Assembly: GCA_964520325.1 (NCBI GenBank)
Contig: CAZFOB010000007.1
Coordinates: forward strand, 62,001-126,000
DNA length: 64,000 nucleotides
Direction of reading: 5' to 3'
Source: CAZFOB01 sp964520325
GTDB lineage: Bacteria; Actinomycetota; JAICYB01
Shown here piece after piece: positions 7,214-17,282 of this stretch; within the stretch, counting starts at the first letter, position 1; each line of letters starts with the position of its first letter. A model generated the notes under the pieces. That model was not told the origin of the DNA, did no database searches, and was given only the letters and a program-made list of their open reading frames with translations. A program made the translations under genes and the position numbers.

Positions 7214-10200
7214 TTAACCTCGAGCGGAGCCGTGCTCGACGAGGCCGTCGCGCAGCCGGTCAAGGCCTCGCGGGGTATAGCGTTTTCGCTCTGACGTGGC
7301 GGCAGAGAGGAACGCGAAGGTGAGGATCGTCTCCCCGGTGACCAGCCCGAGGGCTGCCAGAGCCTCGGCGTAGAGCTCCAACTGGCCCCAGTCAAGCGTC
7401 TGCGGCAGCGCCCCTGTTTTGAAATCCACGATCTCGAGTGGACCTTCGTCGGTGGCGTAGACCGCGTCGATCCGTCCCCGGACCACGATGCCGTTGGGGT
7501 CCGGCGCCAGCCTGAGTGTGAAAGGCACCTCGGTCGCGGGCTCCCCGCCCGGCAGTTCGTAGGGGGCCCGGCCCTCGAAACCCATCGCGGCGAAGTTCGC
7601 TTTCAGCGTTGCCACGGTTGCTTGGTCGGGCGGCAGCGATGCCTCGTCGATCGCTTCCTCCTCGGCCAAGCCGATGAGTCCTCGATGCAGCTCCTCGATC
7701 CATGAATGCACCTCGACGCCGAGGCGCTGCGCTTGGGTCGGAGCCCGCGGGAGCGGGTTGAGCACCGCATCGGCGGGCTCCACGCCGCCGGCGATGCGCA
7801 CCGCCGCAGTGGCAGCGAAAGCCCGCCGGGCGGTGGTCGGTTGCTCCGGCGCCTCGGCCGGCGACAGGAGCGCCTCGATCACTCTCAGATGTTCGGCGTA
7901 CAGCGGCTGCGCGCCGGTCTCGGCGACGACCTCGGACACATCGAGTGCCCCCGAACGCATCGCTTCGACGCGTTCGATCCAATCCATGACGTCGGCGCTA
8001 TGGTGCGGTTGGCGGAGCGGCCACACCAGGTCGGCGCGCATCGCCTCGAGAACGGGATTGTCCGTGGATGGCTCATCGTCGCGGATCTGCTCGACGATGC
8101 CTCCCTGGACACCGTCGGCCGGAACACCGCCGGCTTGAGCGACCTCGTCCAGGAAGATCGACGGACCCTTCTTCTCGTCGACGCCGTACCAGTGCGCCGC
8201 CGTGCAATACAAACGCTGCTTCGCGCGCGTGATCGCGACGTAGAAGAGACGGCGTTCGTCCTCCTCTGCGCGCTTCTTGAGCTCGCTCAGGTACTTCGAC
8301 TTGTTGCCGGAGAACTGCGGCAGGAACATCGCGTCGCGCCGGACGTTGGTCGGCAGCTCGGTCGTTGAGCTCAGCGGTGAGCTTGCGCGCACATCCGGGA
8401 ACACGGACGCCTTCCGGTTGCCGTCGTAGCGGTTGATCTCCTGTGATGCAGCCAGCACGGGCAAGAAGACGGTGTCGAACTCGAGTCCCTTGGCGCCGTG
8501 CACCGTCATGAGCTTCACCGAGTCGGTCGACGCCGTCGCAGCGAGCGGGATCGGGTCCTCCGATGTCTCCGCCACGTCGAGGAAGTCGAGGAAGGTCTTC
8601 AGGTTGGCGTTGCCCTCGAGCGGAGAAAACTCTGCGCACACGCCGACGAATCCGTTGAGGTTCTCGCGCATCGCGGCAGCGGTGCGCGAAGTCGATGCCA
8701 TGAGCGCATCGGCGATGCCGGTGCGGTCGATCACCGTCTGGACGAGCTCCTGGAGCCCGCGAGAGATGAACGGACGCAATCCATCTACCACCGTGAGGAA
8801 CTCGGCGATGCGCGTCTTGGCGTCGTCGCTCACGGCGTCGATCTCACCGGCTTCGCGCAATGCTTCGACGAGCGAGTAGGCGACCTCCCCTGGATCGGGC
8901 TCTTCGATGCCGAGGAGCGTGGCGGTTTCCTTGATCAGCTCGTAGTTGCGATCGACTGCCCGTCGAGTCAACGGAGCTAAGTCGCTGTAGTGGATGCGGA
9001 AGGCAGGCCCCATGAGGATGCGCGCCGCCCAACGGTTGGTGGACGGACCCTCTTCCGACAACACCTGAAGCCACGCGATCGTGTCGACGATCGCGGGGAT
9101 CTTCAACAGCCCCCCGAGTTCGGGCATCTCGACCGGGATGTCGCGCGCATCGAGCGCGGCGGCGATCCGATCCATGTAGCGCTTCTTGCGGACGAGGATC
9201 GCCATGTCGCGCCACTGCAGGCCGCCCTCGGCAAGGCCATGGAGACGCTCGATCTCGTCGGCGATGTAGATCGCTTCGGCCTCCTGATCGGCGAAAAGTC
9301 CGTGCCCGACCCAGCCCTCGCCGTTGCGAGGGTCGGCGACGAGGTCGGCTCCGGGCCGGTGCTCCGGTTGAACCTTCGAGATCACGTGGTTGGCGAGCGC
9401 GACGATGCGAGCACCGCTGCGGAAGTTCATCGAGAGCGAGGCCTGCCGGCTCGGCTGCCCGTTCGTCCGTTGGAACTCGTGCGTGAAGTTGATGAGGTTG
9501 AACATCGACGCGCCGCGCCACGTGTAGATCGTCTGTCGCGCGTCGCCCACGGCTGTGACCGCGGAGCCCTGCGGGCACAGGTGCTGAAGCATGATCTTCT
9601 GCGCGGGGTCGGTGTCCTGGTACTCGTCGAGCAGCACGACGGGGTAGCGCAGGCGGAGCTCGTCGACGACCTCGCTGAAGGTGTCCAGGATCTCGACGGC
9701 GATGCGGATCTGGTCGCCGTAGTCGATGCGCCGCAACTGCCGTTTCTTGGTCTGGTACTTGTCGATGATCTGCGCGAAGTCGCGGCGCTTCTTCGTGGCC
9801 TTGATCGACCAGTCGTCGGTGACGACGTCCAGCAGCTTCGTGCAGGCCGCGATCAGCTGGGTGGGTGTGGCGAGGTGATTGGCCAGCCCATCGGCGAGCG
9901 ACAGCGTTTGTGGGATGAACGACAGCGGATGGCGGAGCTCGACTTCCTCGAAGCTCGGGAACTCGTCGATGAGGCCGAGCAGCAGCTGCCACTTCTGCGC
10001 CGCGGACAGCAATCCCGCTTCCGGATCGACGCCGACGCGCGGGCCGTGATCGCGGACGAGCTTGCTCGCGAACGCGTGGTATGTCATCACCGTCGGGTGT
10101 TCGTGGGGACGCGGGCTCATGGCGGACAGCGCGTCCGACACTCTCTCTTCGAGCTCGCTCGCTGCCTTGTTCGTGAACGTGAGGCCGAGCACTTCCGCCG

Positions 10201-10396
10201 GCCGGCACAGGTTGCGTTCGATGAGGTGGACGATGCGTGCGGTCATGACGGCGGTCTTGCCGGATCCGGCTCCCGCGACGATCGCGACGGGCTCGAGATC
10301 GGCGGTGATGACGTCCCACTGCTCGTCGGACGGTTCGTTGTCGCGCAGCGCCGCACGCATCGCACCACTCACCGGAGGCCGCGAGGAGAGAGTCAT
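7214..10396 (-). CDS. adnB: AdnB-like UvrD-family helicase with RecB-type nuclease domain
   Basis: A 1060-aa superfamily 1A helicase. Walker A is 'GAGSGKT' (residues 42-48), motif II 'LLDEYQDTDPAQ' (about 255), later motifs 'TVHGAKGLEFDTVFLP' (about 635) and 'FYVAITRAKQRLY' (about 725). The C-terminus has a PD-(D/E)XK nuclease module with 'GRIDAVY..LEIVDFKTG' (about 985-1010). Two adjacent UvrD-like proteins that each carry a nuclease module are the mark of the actinobacterial AdnAB complex, which resects double-strand breaks. This is the second-transcribed, longer subunit, as adnB is in mycobacteria. It overlaps adnA by 4 nt. Confidence 0.82.
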   Translation of the reverse strand: MTLSSRPPVSGAMRAALRDNEPSDEQWDVITADLEPVAIVAGAGSGKTAVMTARIVHLIERNLCRPAEVLGLTFTNKAASELEERVSDALSAMSPRPHEHPTVMTYHAFASKLVRDHGPRVGVDPEAGLLSAAQKWQLLLGLIDEFPSFEEVELRHPLSFIPQTLSLADGLANHLATPTQLIAACTKLLDVVTDDWSIKATKKRRDFAQIIDKYQTKKRQLRRIDYGDQIRIAVEILDTFSEVVDELRLRYPVVLLDEYQDTDPAQKIMLQHLCPQGSAVTAVGDARQTIYTWRGASMFNLINFTHEFQRTNGQPSRQASLSMNFRSGARIVALANHVISKVQPEHRPGADLVADPRNGEGWVGHGLFADQEAEAIYIADEIERLHGLAEGGLQWRDMAILVRKKRYMDRIAAALDARDIPVEMPELGGLLKIPAIVDTIAWLQVLSEEGPSTNRWAARILMGPAFRIHYSDLAPLTRRAVDRNYELIKETATLLGIEEPDPGEVAYSLVEALREAGEIDAVSDDAKTRIAEFLTVVDGLRPFISRGLQELVQTVIDRTGIADALMASTSRTAAAMRENLNGFVGVCAEFSPLEGNANLKTFLDFLDVAETSEDPIPLAATASTDSVKLMTVHGAKGLEFDTVFLPVLAASQEINRYDGNRKASVFPDVRASSPLSSTTELPTNVRRDAMFLPQFSGNKSKYLSELKKRAEEDERRLFYVAITRAKQRLYCTAAHWYGVDEKKGPSIFLDEVAQAGGVPADGVQGGIVEQIRDDEPSTDNPVLEAMRADLVWPLRQPHHSADVMDWIERVEAMRSGALDVSEVVAETGAQPLYAEHLRVIEALLSPAEAPEQPTTARRAFAATAAVRIAGGVEPADAVLNPLPRAPTQAQRLGVEVHSWIEELHRGLIGLAEEEAIDEASLPPDQATVATLKANFAAMGFEGRAPYELPGGEPATEVPFTLRLAPDPNGIVVRGRIDAVYATDEGPLEIVDFKTGALPQTLDWGQLELYAEALAALGLVTGETILTFAFLSAATSERKRYTPRGLDRLRDGLVEHGSARG

Positions 10397-13359
10397 CGCG
10401 GGATCTCCTTCCCCTCAGCGAAACGGGGGCACAGGATCTTCATGCGGCACCACGTGCAGTCGGCCTCGGGTGACGGATCGAACTTCTCCGCCGTCGCATC
10501 GTCGAGGAACACGTTGAGCTTCTTGAGCGCTTCCTCGGCTTGATCGGGACGCTGCACCCGTCTGTCGCAGCCGGACTCTTCACTGTCCCATGCTTTCTTC
10601 TCGATGCCCGGGTAAACGAGCTCCATGTGGTACGGCGTTCCGTGCTCCTTGAGGTTGTCGTAGGTGAGCGCTGCCTTGTAGTAGATGGCGAGTTGCAGCG
10701 ACTCACGCGCGTCGTCGTAGGACAGCGCGCTCTTGGACGTCTTGTAGTCGGTGAGCACGAGGCCGTGCGAGTTCTTGGTGATGCGGTCGATGCGTCCGCG
10801 GATGGTGTGGCCTTCGACGTCCAGATCATTGAACGAGTACTCGATCGCCACGACCTCGCCGCGCGAACGCTCTGTTTTCCACCAGAGGTTCAGCATCTTC
10901 GCCCCGGCGGTGTAGTAGGTGCGCGCGAACTGGCGGTTCGGATAGTCCTCGCGGTGGTGCTCCATGAACTCGCGCTTGTAGGTCTCGTTGACCTCTTCGA
11001 TGGTTGTGAGCTCGCCTTCGTCCACGCGCTCGAAGATGCGGTGGATCAGCGAGCCGAACTTCATCTGGTACGTCGAAGCCGGATCGAGGCCGAGCACCGA
11101 CTGCAGGACGTACTGCAACGGGCAGTTGTCGTAGGTGCCGATGCGCGAGTACGAGGTCGTGAGCTTTCCACCCGGAGTCAGCGGTTGCCCGTGCGTGTAG
11201 TCGCGTCGCCACCACCACGCGGACGGATCGACGGCTGGGATCGCGACGAGCGCGGCCGCGGCGGCTGCTTTCTCTGCTTCGCTTGCGTCGGGCGATGCGA
11301 GCGTACGGCGGTGGCGAGCCGCGGCTTCGGTAAGCGTGAGCGGCGGCGTATCGTCACCCGGCACGATCGGTTCAGGGACGCTTCCGAATGCTTCTTCGAT
11401 GAACCGCGAGGGTGTCGCCCGGCGGGTGCCCGGTGAGCAGCTCACGACGAGTTGGTTGCGGGCTCGCGACAGAGCCACGTAGAAGGTGCGGCGCTCTTCT
11501 GCGAGCTGCGCCTGTGCACGGTCGACCGGCGATCCTTCCTCGAGAGCCCAGGGATCGAAGAGCCCCTGGGCGCGGTGCGCGCGCGGGATGAGGCCTTCGG
11601 CGACGCCGATGACGCAGACGACGTCCCACTCGGCCCCCTTCGAGGAGTGGAACGACTGTAGATGCACGCCCTTGGTATGCATCGCGGTATCGGAGGACGG
11701 CACCCAGGTGTCGCCGCCGACGGCAGCGTCGCTCGACCGTTCCAGGTAGTCGGCCATCGTTGCGGTCGGTTGGCGTTCGGCGAAGTGCGCGAGCGCGCGG
11801 GAGAACGCGATCAACGCGTCGAGCTGATGCGCGGCGTCGCGATCGGTGGCGCGTTGGTCGACGAGGCCTTGTATCCAGTAGGAGCTCTCGAAGATCTTGG
11901 CGAACGTTGCGTCGGCCGTCTCGTTCTGTGCCTGCCGCACAACGTCGCGCAAGTTGCGGAACTCGGCTATCCCCCCGGCGCCGGCTCCGTCCTTCTCGTC
12001 CAGGAGATCGACGAGCTTCGTGTCGCCACGGAAGGCGTCCCGCTCGAGCTCTCGGATCTCGTACGGGTGCAAGCCGATGAGTGCCGAGTTGAGCACAGCT
12101 TTGACGAGCTCGTCGTCCGCGCTCTCGCCAAGCGCCACTCTGCAGAGATCGAGCGCGGCGCGCACGCCGGGTTCGTCGGCAAGCGGACGGTCGCCCGAGT
12201 CGATCCGGTACGGAACGTCGAGCGAAGCCAGTACGCGCTTGAGCGGATGGACGTAGGTGCCCGGCTGGGCAAGAAGGATCGCCATGCGCTCGTACGGGAC
12301 GCCGTCGACGATGTGCGCTGCTCGCACCACGCGTGCCGCCGCCTCGATCTCGCCGGCCATCGTGGCGTAGCATCGCGTCTCCGCCGTGCTGTCGTGCGAG
12401 GCGAATGCGACGGGCCGATGGTCGGTCGTATCTGCACGCCGGCCGTGTTCGATGAGATCGATGACGACTTCCCCGATCGCTTTGCCGAATCGGTGGCTCG
12501 TCGGAAGCACGCAGCGTTGATGGTCCGGTGCGAGTGAGACGAAACGCTCGAGCCACTTCGGGTCGGCGCCTCTGAACGCTTCGATCGCCGAGTCGGGGTC
12601 GCCGGCGCAGACCAACTGGTCGATGTTCAGGCACGCGAGCAGCTGCAGTTGTGCCGGCGCGAGCTCCTGCGCGTCGTCGACGAGCACGTGTGAGAAGCGT
12701 CGCTTGACGGTTGCGCTGATGTCGTCGTCGGAGCCGAGCAGCCGCGCAGCCGAGAGCACAAGCTCCGGGTAGTCGAGCAACGACTCGGTGCGCAGCTGCC
12801 GTCGGTAGCGGAGCGCGAAGTCGGCGATCGGCATGTGCTCTCGCTGTGTGCCGATCGTGCGAAGGTCATCGTCCGACATGCCCCGATAGCCCGCGCGCAC
12901 GCAGAAGTCGGCGACCTCGCTCGTGAAGGCTTCTGTGGTGAGGTGCTCGCCGTAGCGTCCCCACACCGCAACGTCCTCGGTGGCGAGCAGGTCGCGGACG
13001 ACCGACCACTGCTCGGCGGTGGTCAGACGCGTCGGCGGCTGCGTGTAGCCGAGCCGCCTGTAGTACCGGGTCACGAGGTGGTAGGCCAGCGCGTGCCAGG
13101 TGTGGACGGGAACCTCGAGCACGGCGTCCTGCGACAAACGGTAGGGAAGGTCGTCACGCAGGGCGAGAGCGCGCTCACGCGTCGGGACGAGAAGCAGGAC
13201 GCGATGTGGCTCGGTCACCTCCTTCGCCAGGCGCACCCAGCGCTCGACGAGCACGGTGGATTTGCCGGTCCCCGGCCCCCCCAGCACGAGCAGGGGCCCC
13301 CCGTCGTGTGAGACGACCCGGGCCTGGGCTTCGTCGAGTGCCACGCGATCTGTGTCCAT
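10393..13359 (-). CDS. adnA: AdnA-like helicase-nuclease with Fe-S cluster motif
   Basis: A 988-aa partner of the preceding gene. Walker A 'GGPGTGKS' spans residues 27-34. Motif II reads 'VLVDDAQELAPAQ', a departure from the usual DExQD that suggests an altered motor. The C-terminal nuclease has 'GRIDRITKNSHGLVLTDYKTS'. One cysteine in 'YDNCPLQYV' and three at residues 968, 971 and 977 ('CTWCRMKILC') form the four-cysteine iron-sulfur staple known from AddB-type nucleases. The ATG at 13359 and the 4-nt overlap with adnB support one operon for double-strand break processing and degradation of foreign linear DNA. Confidence 0.82.
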   Translation of the reverse strand: MDTDRVALDEAQARVVSHDGGPLLVLGGPGTGKSTVLVERWVRLAKEVTEPHRVLLLVPTRERALALRDDLPYRLSQDAVLEVPVHTWHALAYHLVTRYYRRLGYTQPPTRLTTAEQWSVVRDLLATEDVAVWGRYGEHLTTEAFTSEVADFCVRAGYRGMSDDDLRTIGTQREHMPIADFALRYRRQLRTESLLDYPELVLSAARLLGSDDDISATVKRRFSHVLVDDAQELAPAQLQLLACLNIDQLVCAGDPDSAIEAFRGADPKWLERFVSLAPDHQRCVLPTSHRFGKAIGEVVIDLIEHGRRADTTDHRPVAFASHDSTAETRCYATMAGEIEAAARVVRAAHIVDGVPYERMAILLAQPGTYVHPLKRVLASLDVPYRIDSGDRPLADEPGVRAALDLCRVALGESADDELVKAVLNSALIGLHPYEIRELERDAFRGDTKLVDLLDEKDGAGAGGIAEFRNLRDVVRQAQNETADATFAKIFESSYWIQGLVDQRATDRDAAHQLDALIAFSRALAHFAERQPTATMADYLERSSDAAVGGDTWVPSSDTAMHTKGVHLQSFHSSKGAEWDVVCVIGVAEGLIPRAHRAQGLFDPWALEEGSPVDRAQAQLAEERRTFYVALSRARNQLVVSCSPGTRRATPSRFIEEAFGSVPEPIVPGDDTPPLTLTEAAARHRRTLASPDASEAEKAAAAAALVAIPAVDPSAWWWRRDYTHGQPLTPGGKLTTSYSRIGTYDNCPLQYVLQSVLGLDPASTYQMKFGSLIHRIFERVDEGELTTIEEVNETYKREFMEHHREDYPNRQFARTYYTAGAKMLNLWWKTERSRGEVVAIEYSFNDLDVEGHTIRGRIDRITKNSHGLVLTDYKTSKSALSYDDARESLQLAIYYKAALTYDNLKEHGTPYHMELVYPGIEKKAWDSEESGCDRRVQRPDQAEEALKKLNVFLDDATAEKFDPSPEADCTWCRMKILCPRFAEGKEIPR

Positions 13360-13458
13360 GTGAGCACTCCATCATGGGACGAGGTAAGGACATCGTCGTT
13401 GCCGGGGGCTAACGTTTCCTCGCCTTCCCACCCTTCCCCCGAAGACGGGAGGTTTACT

Positions 13459-13719
13459 ATGAAAGCGATGGATGCAGACAGGCTTGAGCTCTACGACCTC
13501 TTGAAGCCCAAGCTCGACGAAGAACCTGCCCGGCGGTTGGTTTTGGCCCTAGCGGCCGACCCAGACTCGCTGGTCACGAAGGACTACCTTGATCTTCGGC
13601 TCGTGGCGCTCGAAACCCGGATCGTCGAGAAGCTGACCTGGCGCATGATCACGATCATGGGAGCGTGGTCGGTGATCGTCAGCGGCGCCTGGGCCACCGC
13701 ATTCGCCGTGCTCAGGTAG
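13459..13719 (+). CDS. Small single-span membrane protein with coiled-coil segment
   Basis: An 86-aa protein with a good GGGAGG site ahead of the ATG at 13459. Residues about 40-58 form a short amphipathic helix ('DYLDLRLVALETRIVEKL') and the last 25 residues ('MITIMGAWSVIVSGAWATAF') one membrane helix. The layout resembles DUF1640-like proteins. Its function is unknown. It converges on hsdR, with which its 3' end overlaps by 8 bp. Confidence 0.65.
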   Translation: MKAMDADRLELYDLLKPKLDEEPARRLVLALAADPDSLVTKDYLDLRLVALETRIVEKLTWRMITIMGAWSVIVSGAWATAFAVLR

Positions 13720-16700
13720 CCCGGCCGAAGCGCTGGGCTACGTAGCGTTCAACCTCGGCCTCGTCGACGATCTCCTTGGTTCCGTTGGCGATCCTGACGA
13801 AGAACGCCGGATGCGTCGAGAACTGGCCATTCCCGTCGACCCTCGTCACCTCAGCGCGCACGGGATAACTGGACGGCTCCACATGCACGCGGCACAGATC
13901 CATGGAGTCGACGTGGAGCATCTCGGGGAACACGTTCGCCGCTGCCGCGAGGCCCACCGCGTTCGCGACGATCTGCATGAGGTGGAGCTGGAAGAGGTCG
14001 CGGTCGTCCTTGCCATCCTTGTGCTTGGGGCGGAGGGTCGAGTAGTCCGGCTCGAGTCCGGTCACCTCAGCGCCGTCGGAGACCCCGATGAGGAGCGTCC
14101 CTCCGGCGCTTGAGTTCAGGAACGCACCGATGGTCTTGATGACGGCCGACTCGATCAGCTTGGACTTCTCGCCCCGCTCGAGATCGAAGCGAAGCGTCGA
14201 CTTGAATTCGAGGTACTGATCCTCGATGCGTGACAGCAGGTCGCCGATCGGGCTGTGCTTCTGCCATCCGACCTTCGCGCGCTCGTAGACGGCGGGCATC
14301 ATCATCGTCCCGATCCGGGAACGGAACGACTCGTCGTCGAGGATCCGCTGGGTGAGCTTCTCGTCGGCATCCATGCGGTCGACGAACGCGCCCACCATCC
14401 GCTTGTCGAACTCACCGGCGAAGACGTCTTCTGTGTTCGCTCCGGCGATGATCTGGACTCCTTCGTCGTCGGCCATCGCTGCCATGACGCTTTCGATGTG
14501 CAGGCGATCACTCTCGTCGAGGCCGAGCCCGAAGGCCTGGTTGACGCGCTCGATCACTGCCGACAGTTGTTCCATCCCCGGCAGGACACTCTGCCCATCG
14601 CCGCCGGGAAACGCGACAAGAGGCTCCTGTACGTCGTCTCCGAGTACGATCCGTTCACGTCCGAAGTTGCGCAGACGGAGATGGGTCAGCTCGAGCTCTC
14701 CGAGATCAAGCGCTCCGGCGATGCGCCTTGGGAGCCGGCGCTCGAGGAAGCGACAGTAGAGGTAGCGCTTCTCGAGCTGTGTGTCGTGCAGCGGCATGAT
14801 CTGCGAGATGAACGCATAGAGCTGGACGAACCGCTTCAACGTGCTCCTGAAGGAGGTTTGATCGTCCGGTTCGAGGTCGTCGAAGCGTCCGACAGCGCGG
14901 TCGAGGTAGGCGTAGAGACGGGCGTTCCCCGCGGGGTCATCGGCTCTCGTAGCGAAGTACGCCTTCGCGAAGTTGTCGACCTCGTCGGTTCTCAAGCACC
15001 CGAACCGTTCAAGATCGTCGCGAGCGTCGAAGAGCTTGTTGGGATCGGTCGGCGCCGCGAGCGTCACGTCGAAATACGGCTCGAACGCGGCCTCGATCTC
15101 ATCGGTGGTGTTCGCGAAGTCGAGGACGAACGTGTCTTCTTTGCCTGGATGGATCCGGTTCAGCCGTGAAAGCGTCTGGACCGCATGGGCTCCGGACAGC
15201 TTCTTGTCCACGAACATCGTGTGGAGGAGCGGCTGATCGAATCCCGTCTGGAACTTCTCGGCGACCACGAGGATCCGGACCGCGTCGTCGGTGCCGAAGG
15301 TCTCAGCTGTCTGGCGTTCGGGAATGCCGTTCATGCGTGCTTCGGTGTGGTCGATCCCGCTGTCCGGGACCGTGCCGGAGAACGCGACAAGTGTTTTCAA
15401 GCCGGCGATCCCGTGCTCGTTGACATACGAATCGATGGCGAGCTTCCACCGGACGGCACTCAGCCGTGAGCGGCACACCACCATGGCCTTCGCACGACCG
15501 CCGATCTTCTGCATCGTGACGTTGCGGACGTGTTCCACGGCGATCTGCGCCTTCTGCGCGACGTGTTCTGGATGTAGATGGACGAACCGCGCGATGGCTG
15601 CTGTTGCGCGGCTCGGATCGACCTCGGGATCCGCGCTCGACGTGTTCGCGACCTTGTAGTACGTCGCGTACGTCGTGTAGCTGCGCAGGACGTCGACGAT
15701 GAAACCTTCATCGACCGCCTGGCGCATCGAGTACAGATGGAAGGGACCCTTGTGCCCTTCCGATGTTGGCGTTCCGAACACCTCGAGTGTCTTCGGCTTC
15801 GGGGTTGCGGTGAACGCGAACAAGCTCAGATTGTCCTGACGTCCACGTGCAACTGCGGCGCGTTCGACGAGGGTGTCGACGAAGTCGCGAGCGTCCTCCT
15901 CGGGAAGCTCGTCTGTGCCCGAGTCCTGGTTGCGGCCGAGCACTCGCCGCATCTCCGCGGCGCCTTCGCCGCCCTGAGACGAATGAGCTTCATCGATGAG
16001 GAGTGCGTAACGCCGGTCCGGAAGCTTGGAGAGCTCCTCGACGACGAACGCGAACTTCCAGAGTGTTGTCACGATGATCTGCGCTTCAGCGCTCGCGAGC
16101 GCTTCGGCGAGCTGCTTCGAGGACTCGTCGATCTTCTTCACGAACCCGTGGGCGTGCTCGAATTGATAGACGGTGTCCTGAAGCTGGCGATCGAGGACGA
16201 CGCGGTCCGTCACGACGATGACTTTGTCGAAGATCTTCGCGTCGAGCATGTCATGAAGCGACGCGAGACGGTGGGCGAGCCACGCGATTGTGTTCGACTT
16301 GCCGGAGCCGGCCGAGTGCTCGATCAGGTAGTGATGTCCGGCACCGTTTGCGCGAGCGTCGGAAGTGAGGCGACGGACGGCGTCCCACTGGTGGTAACGC
16401 GGAAAGATCGTGACGCCTTTGCGCTTGGCTTTCGCCTTCGCGCCGGGATCGTCCTGAGCGACGTGGACGAAACGCGCAAGGAGGTCGAGCCACGCATCGC
16501 GGTTCCAGACCTCTTCCCAGAGGTACGACGTCGCGTGGCCCACGGCGTTTGCCGGATTGCCGGCGCCGCATCCCCGCTGCTGCGGGTCACTTCCTCTGTT
16601 GAAGGGAAGGAACCTGGTGCCCTTACCGTCAAGACGCGTCGTCATCATCACGAGGGCCGCGTCGACGGCGAAATGGACGATCGCGCGCTTCGCGAACAGG

Positions 16701-17239
16701 ACGTTGCTCGGGTCGCGATCCGTTCGGTACTGCGCCATCGCATGGTGGACGTTCTGGCCCGTCAGGTGATTCTTGAGCTCGGCTGTTGCGACGGGGATGC
16801 CGTTGCAGAAGAGCGCAAGGTCGAGGGCCTTGATGTCGCCCGCGTACCGGAGCTGTCTCGTGACGCTCAAGCGATTCGCGTCGTAGAGCTGTCGCAGTTC
16901 GGGGTTCAGTCCGTGGCTCGGGCGGAAGTACGCGAGGTCGATGTGCACACCGAGGTCGTCGACGCCGTGACGCAGGACGTCGATCGCGCCCCTCTTGTCG
17001 AGCTGCTTGGCGAGGCGGTCGGAGAATCTGGCCTGGGCTGTGTCCTGATCGCTTCCGTGGAGCTGGACGAGAGTGTTCCAAGCGTCGATCTGAGTCGCGC
17101 CGATGAAGGTGAAGAGCTGCCGTGTGTCGAGGCCGAGTGAGGGGTCGTAATCGGGAGGCGAGCCCTGCTCCCAGCCGTGGGTAAGCAGATGGGCTTCGAT
17201 GCCGTCCTCGAAAGCGCGTTCTTTGGTGATCCCCGTCAC
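13712..17239 (-). CDS. hsdR: Type I restriction enzyme R subunit fused to a C-terminal AlbA_2 (Schlafen-like) domain
   Basis: A 1175-aa HsdR. The N-terminal nuclease core shows 'LDLALFCNGIPVATAELKN' (about 140-158). Walker A is 'HSAGSGKSNT' (about 312-321), DEAH is 'LLIDEAHSSQ' (about 415), followed by 'FTATPKP'. Family members are usually about 1000 aa. The extra 170 residues from about 1003 on, beginning 'EDQYLEFKSTLRFD' and containing 'GGTLLIGVSDGAEVTGLEPDY', are a recognisable AlbA_2 domain. Its cognate hsdM and hsdS lie 8 kb away on the same strand, across inserted defence genes. An extra role of the AlbA_2 tail in nucleic-acid binding or cleavage is inference. Confidence 0.9.
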   Translation of the reverse strand: MTGITKERAFEDGIEAHLLTHGWEQGSPPDYDPSLGLDTRQLFTFIGATQIDAWNTLVQLHGSDQDTAQARFSDRLAKQLDKRGAIDVLRHGVDDLGVHIDLAYFRPSHGLNPELRQLYDANRLSVTRQLRYAGDIKALDLALFCNGIPVATAELKNHLTGQNVHHAMAQYRTDRDPSNVLFAKRAIVHFAVDAALVMMTTRLDGKGTRFLPFNRGSDPQQRGCGAGNPANAVGHATSYLWEEVWNRDAWLDLLARFVHVAQDDPGAKAKAKRKGVTIFPRYHQWDAVRRLTSDARANGAGHHYLIEHSAGSGKSNTIAWLAHRLASLHDMLDAKIFDKVIVVTDRVVLDRQLQDTVYQFEHAHGFVKKIDESSKQLAEALASAEAQIIVTTLWKFAFVVEELSKLPDRRYALLIDEAHSSQGGEGAAEMRRVLGRNQDSGTDELPEEDARDFVDTLVERAAVARGRQDNLSLFAFTATPKPKTLEVFGTPTSEGHKGPFHLYSMRQAVDEGFIVDVLRSYTTYATYYKVANTSSADPEVDPSRATAAIARFVHLHPEHVAQKAQIAVEHVRNVTMQKIGGRAKAMVVCRSRLSAVRWKLAIDSYVNEHGIAGLKTLVAFSGTVPDSGIDHTEARMNGIPERQTAETFGTDDAVRILVVAEKFQTGFDQPLLHTMFVDKKLSGAHAVQTLSRLNRIHPGKEDTFVLDFANTTDEIEAAFEPYFDVTLAAPTDPNKLFDARDDLERFGCLRTDEVDNFAKAYFATRADDPAGNARLYAYLDRAVGRFDDLEPDDQTSFRSTLKRFVQLYAFISQIMPLHDTQLEKRYLYCRFLERRLPRRIAGALDLGELELTHLRLRNFGRERIVLGDDVQEPLVAFPGGDGQSVLPGMEQLSAVIERVNQAFGLGLDESDRLHIESVMAAMADDEGVQIIAGANTEDVFAGEFDKRMVGAFVDRMDADEKLTQRILDDESFRSRIGTMMMPAVYERAKVGWQKHSPIGDLLSRIEDQYLEFKSTLRFDLERGEKSKLIESAVIKTIGAFLNSSAGGTLLIGVSDGAEVTGLEPDYSTLRPKHKDGKDDRDLFQLHLMQIVANAVGLAAAANVFPEMLHVDSMDLCRVHVEPSSYPVRAEVTRVDGNGQFSTHPAFFVRIANGTKEIVDEAEVERYVAQRFGRAT

Positions 17240-17282
17240 AGCTTCCTCGTCCCCCTCGGTGCACGCTACAGGTGATCACCGC

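Noticed and set aside
8990..10543. Long open frame (517 codons) on the plus strand across the adnA-adnB junction
   Set aside because: It is antisense to two genes with intact helicase and nuclease motifs. The translated sequence is Arg/Asp/Val/Leu-rich without any domain, as expected for an antisense shadow in GC-rich DNA.
15578..17140. 520-codon plus-strand frame opposite hsdR
   Set aside because: Antisense to conserved HsdR motifs, with no recognisable domain.
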